45,438 bases of DNA, taken from Xenorhabdus khoisanae (GTDB lineage Bacteria > Pseudomonadota > Gammaproteobacteria > Enterobacterales > Enterobacteriaceae). Positions 45,277 to 45,438 of the stretch are shown here, piece by piece (within the stretch, counting starts at the first letter, position 1; each line of letters begins with the position of its first letter). A program made the translations under genes and the position numbers. A model generated the notes under the pieces. It did not search any database. It was not told the DNA's origin and saw only the letters and a program-made list of their open reading frames with translations. The stretch spans positions 1 to 45,438 of the forward strand of contig NZ_LFCV01000032.1 of assembly GCF_001037465.1 (NCBI RefSeq). The letters run 5' to 3'.

Positions 45277-45438
45277 GGATAAAATGCCCTGCTATTCTAT
45301 GATGTATTAATAATATCTAAACTACATTAATAGGTGAGTTTAACCAATTAATGAGACATCAACAAATAAAAAGTAGTTTCAATTATTTTTGTATATTACT
45401 GTAAATTTACCAGACTATAATTGTGACCAATCTAACAG
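45277..45438. other. intergenic, right edge of window
   Basis: AT-rich upstream region of mepK; no gene seen before the window ends. In E. coli the next gene is ldtD (ycbB). Confidence 0.5.

Overview
The window looks like chromosomal DNA of an AT-rich member of the Enterobacterales, most likely Morganellaceae close to Xenorhabdus or Photorhabdus. From about 10.5 kb to the right end, the gene order is that of the E. coli tusE-to-ycbK segment, read in the opposite direction to the E. coli map. Protein identity to E. coli is clearly reduced, and gene starts, lengths and control sites are recognisable. The genus is an inference from AT-richness, divergence and prophage-type genes; no species marker is present.

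Bases 1 to about 10,490 are a P4-like integrative element inserted in the 3' end of a tRNA-Ser(UGA) gene. From the tRNA leftwards it holds a P4-type tyrosine integrase, a P4 alpha-type primase/helicase and a cluster of GGTGAACAG iterons that looks like its replication origin. Next come a 44-bp perfect palindrome and a large RloC-like ATPase carrying both a zinc-hook CxxC and a HEPN-type R-x3-E...H nuclease signature. Further left are a degenerate prophage gene with a 32-codon ORF, an AT-rich HNH-type protein, an IS4-family transposase remnant, a candidate C4-type antisense RNA, an Ash/Icd-like protein and a Nlp/Ner-type regulator. No capsid-hijacking or packaging gene was seen. The element reads as an integrative, replication-capable defence island rather than a complete satellite.

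From 10.5 to 19 kb lie tusE, acyP (yccX), hspQ with a sigma-32-like promoter, yccU, a broken mgsA, helD, yccS, an unknown repeat-bearing ORF, sxy (tfoX) and LexA-controlled sulA. From 19 to 27.6 kb lie ompA with a MicA target in its leader, matP, lonH, fabA with a FabR operator, the very short rmf, and pqiC, pqiB and pqiA. From 27.6 to 45.4 kb lie uup, rlmL, ycbX, zapC, pyrD, pepN, pncB, asnS, an OmpF-type porin behind three tandem OmpR boxes, aspC, gloC and mepK (ycbK).

Functional groups stand out. rlmL-uup-pqiA-pqiB-pqiC run head to tail, covering rRNA methylation, a ribosome-associated ABC-F protein and lipid transport across the envelope. sulA, matP and zapC all act on division or chromosome-terminus organisation. 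ompA, the porin and fabA are envelope genes with recognisable stress-responsive control sites.

The points most worth following up are the C4-like antisense RNA with a 15-nt bipartite target at a start codon, the RloC-like nuclease carried by a P4-type element, the 112-bp microhomology deletion that destroys mgsA, and the repeat-coding ORF between two near-identical hairpins.
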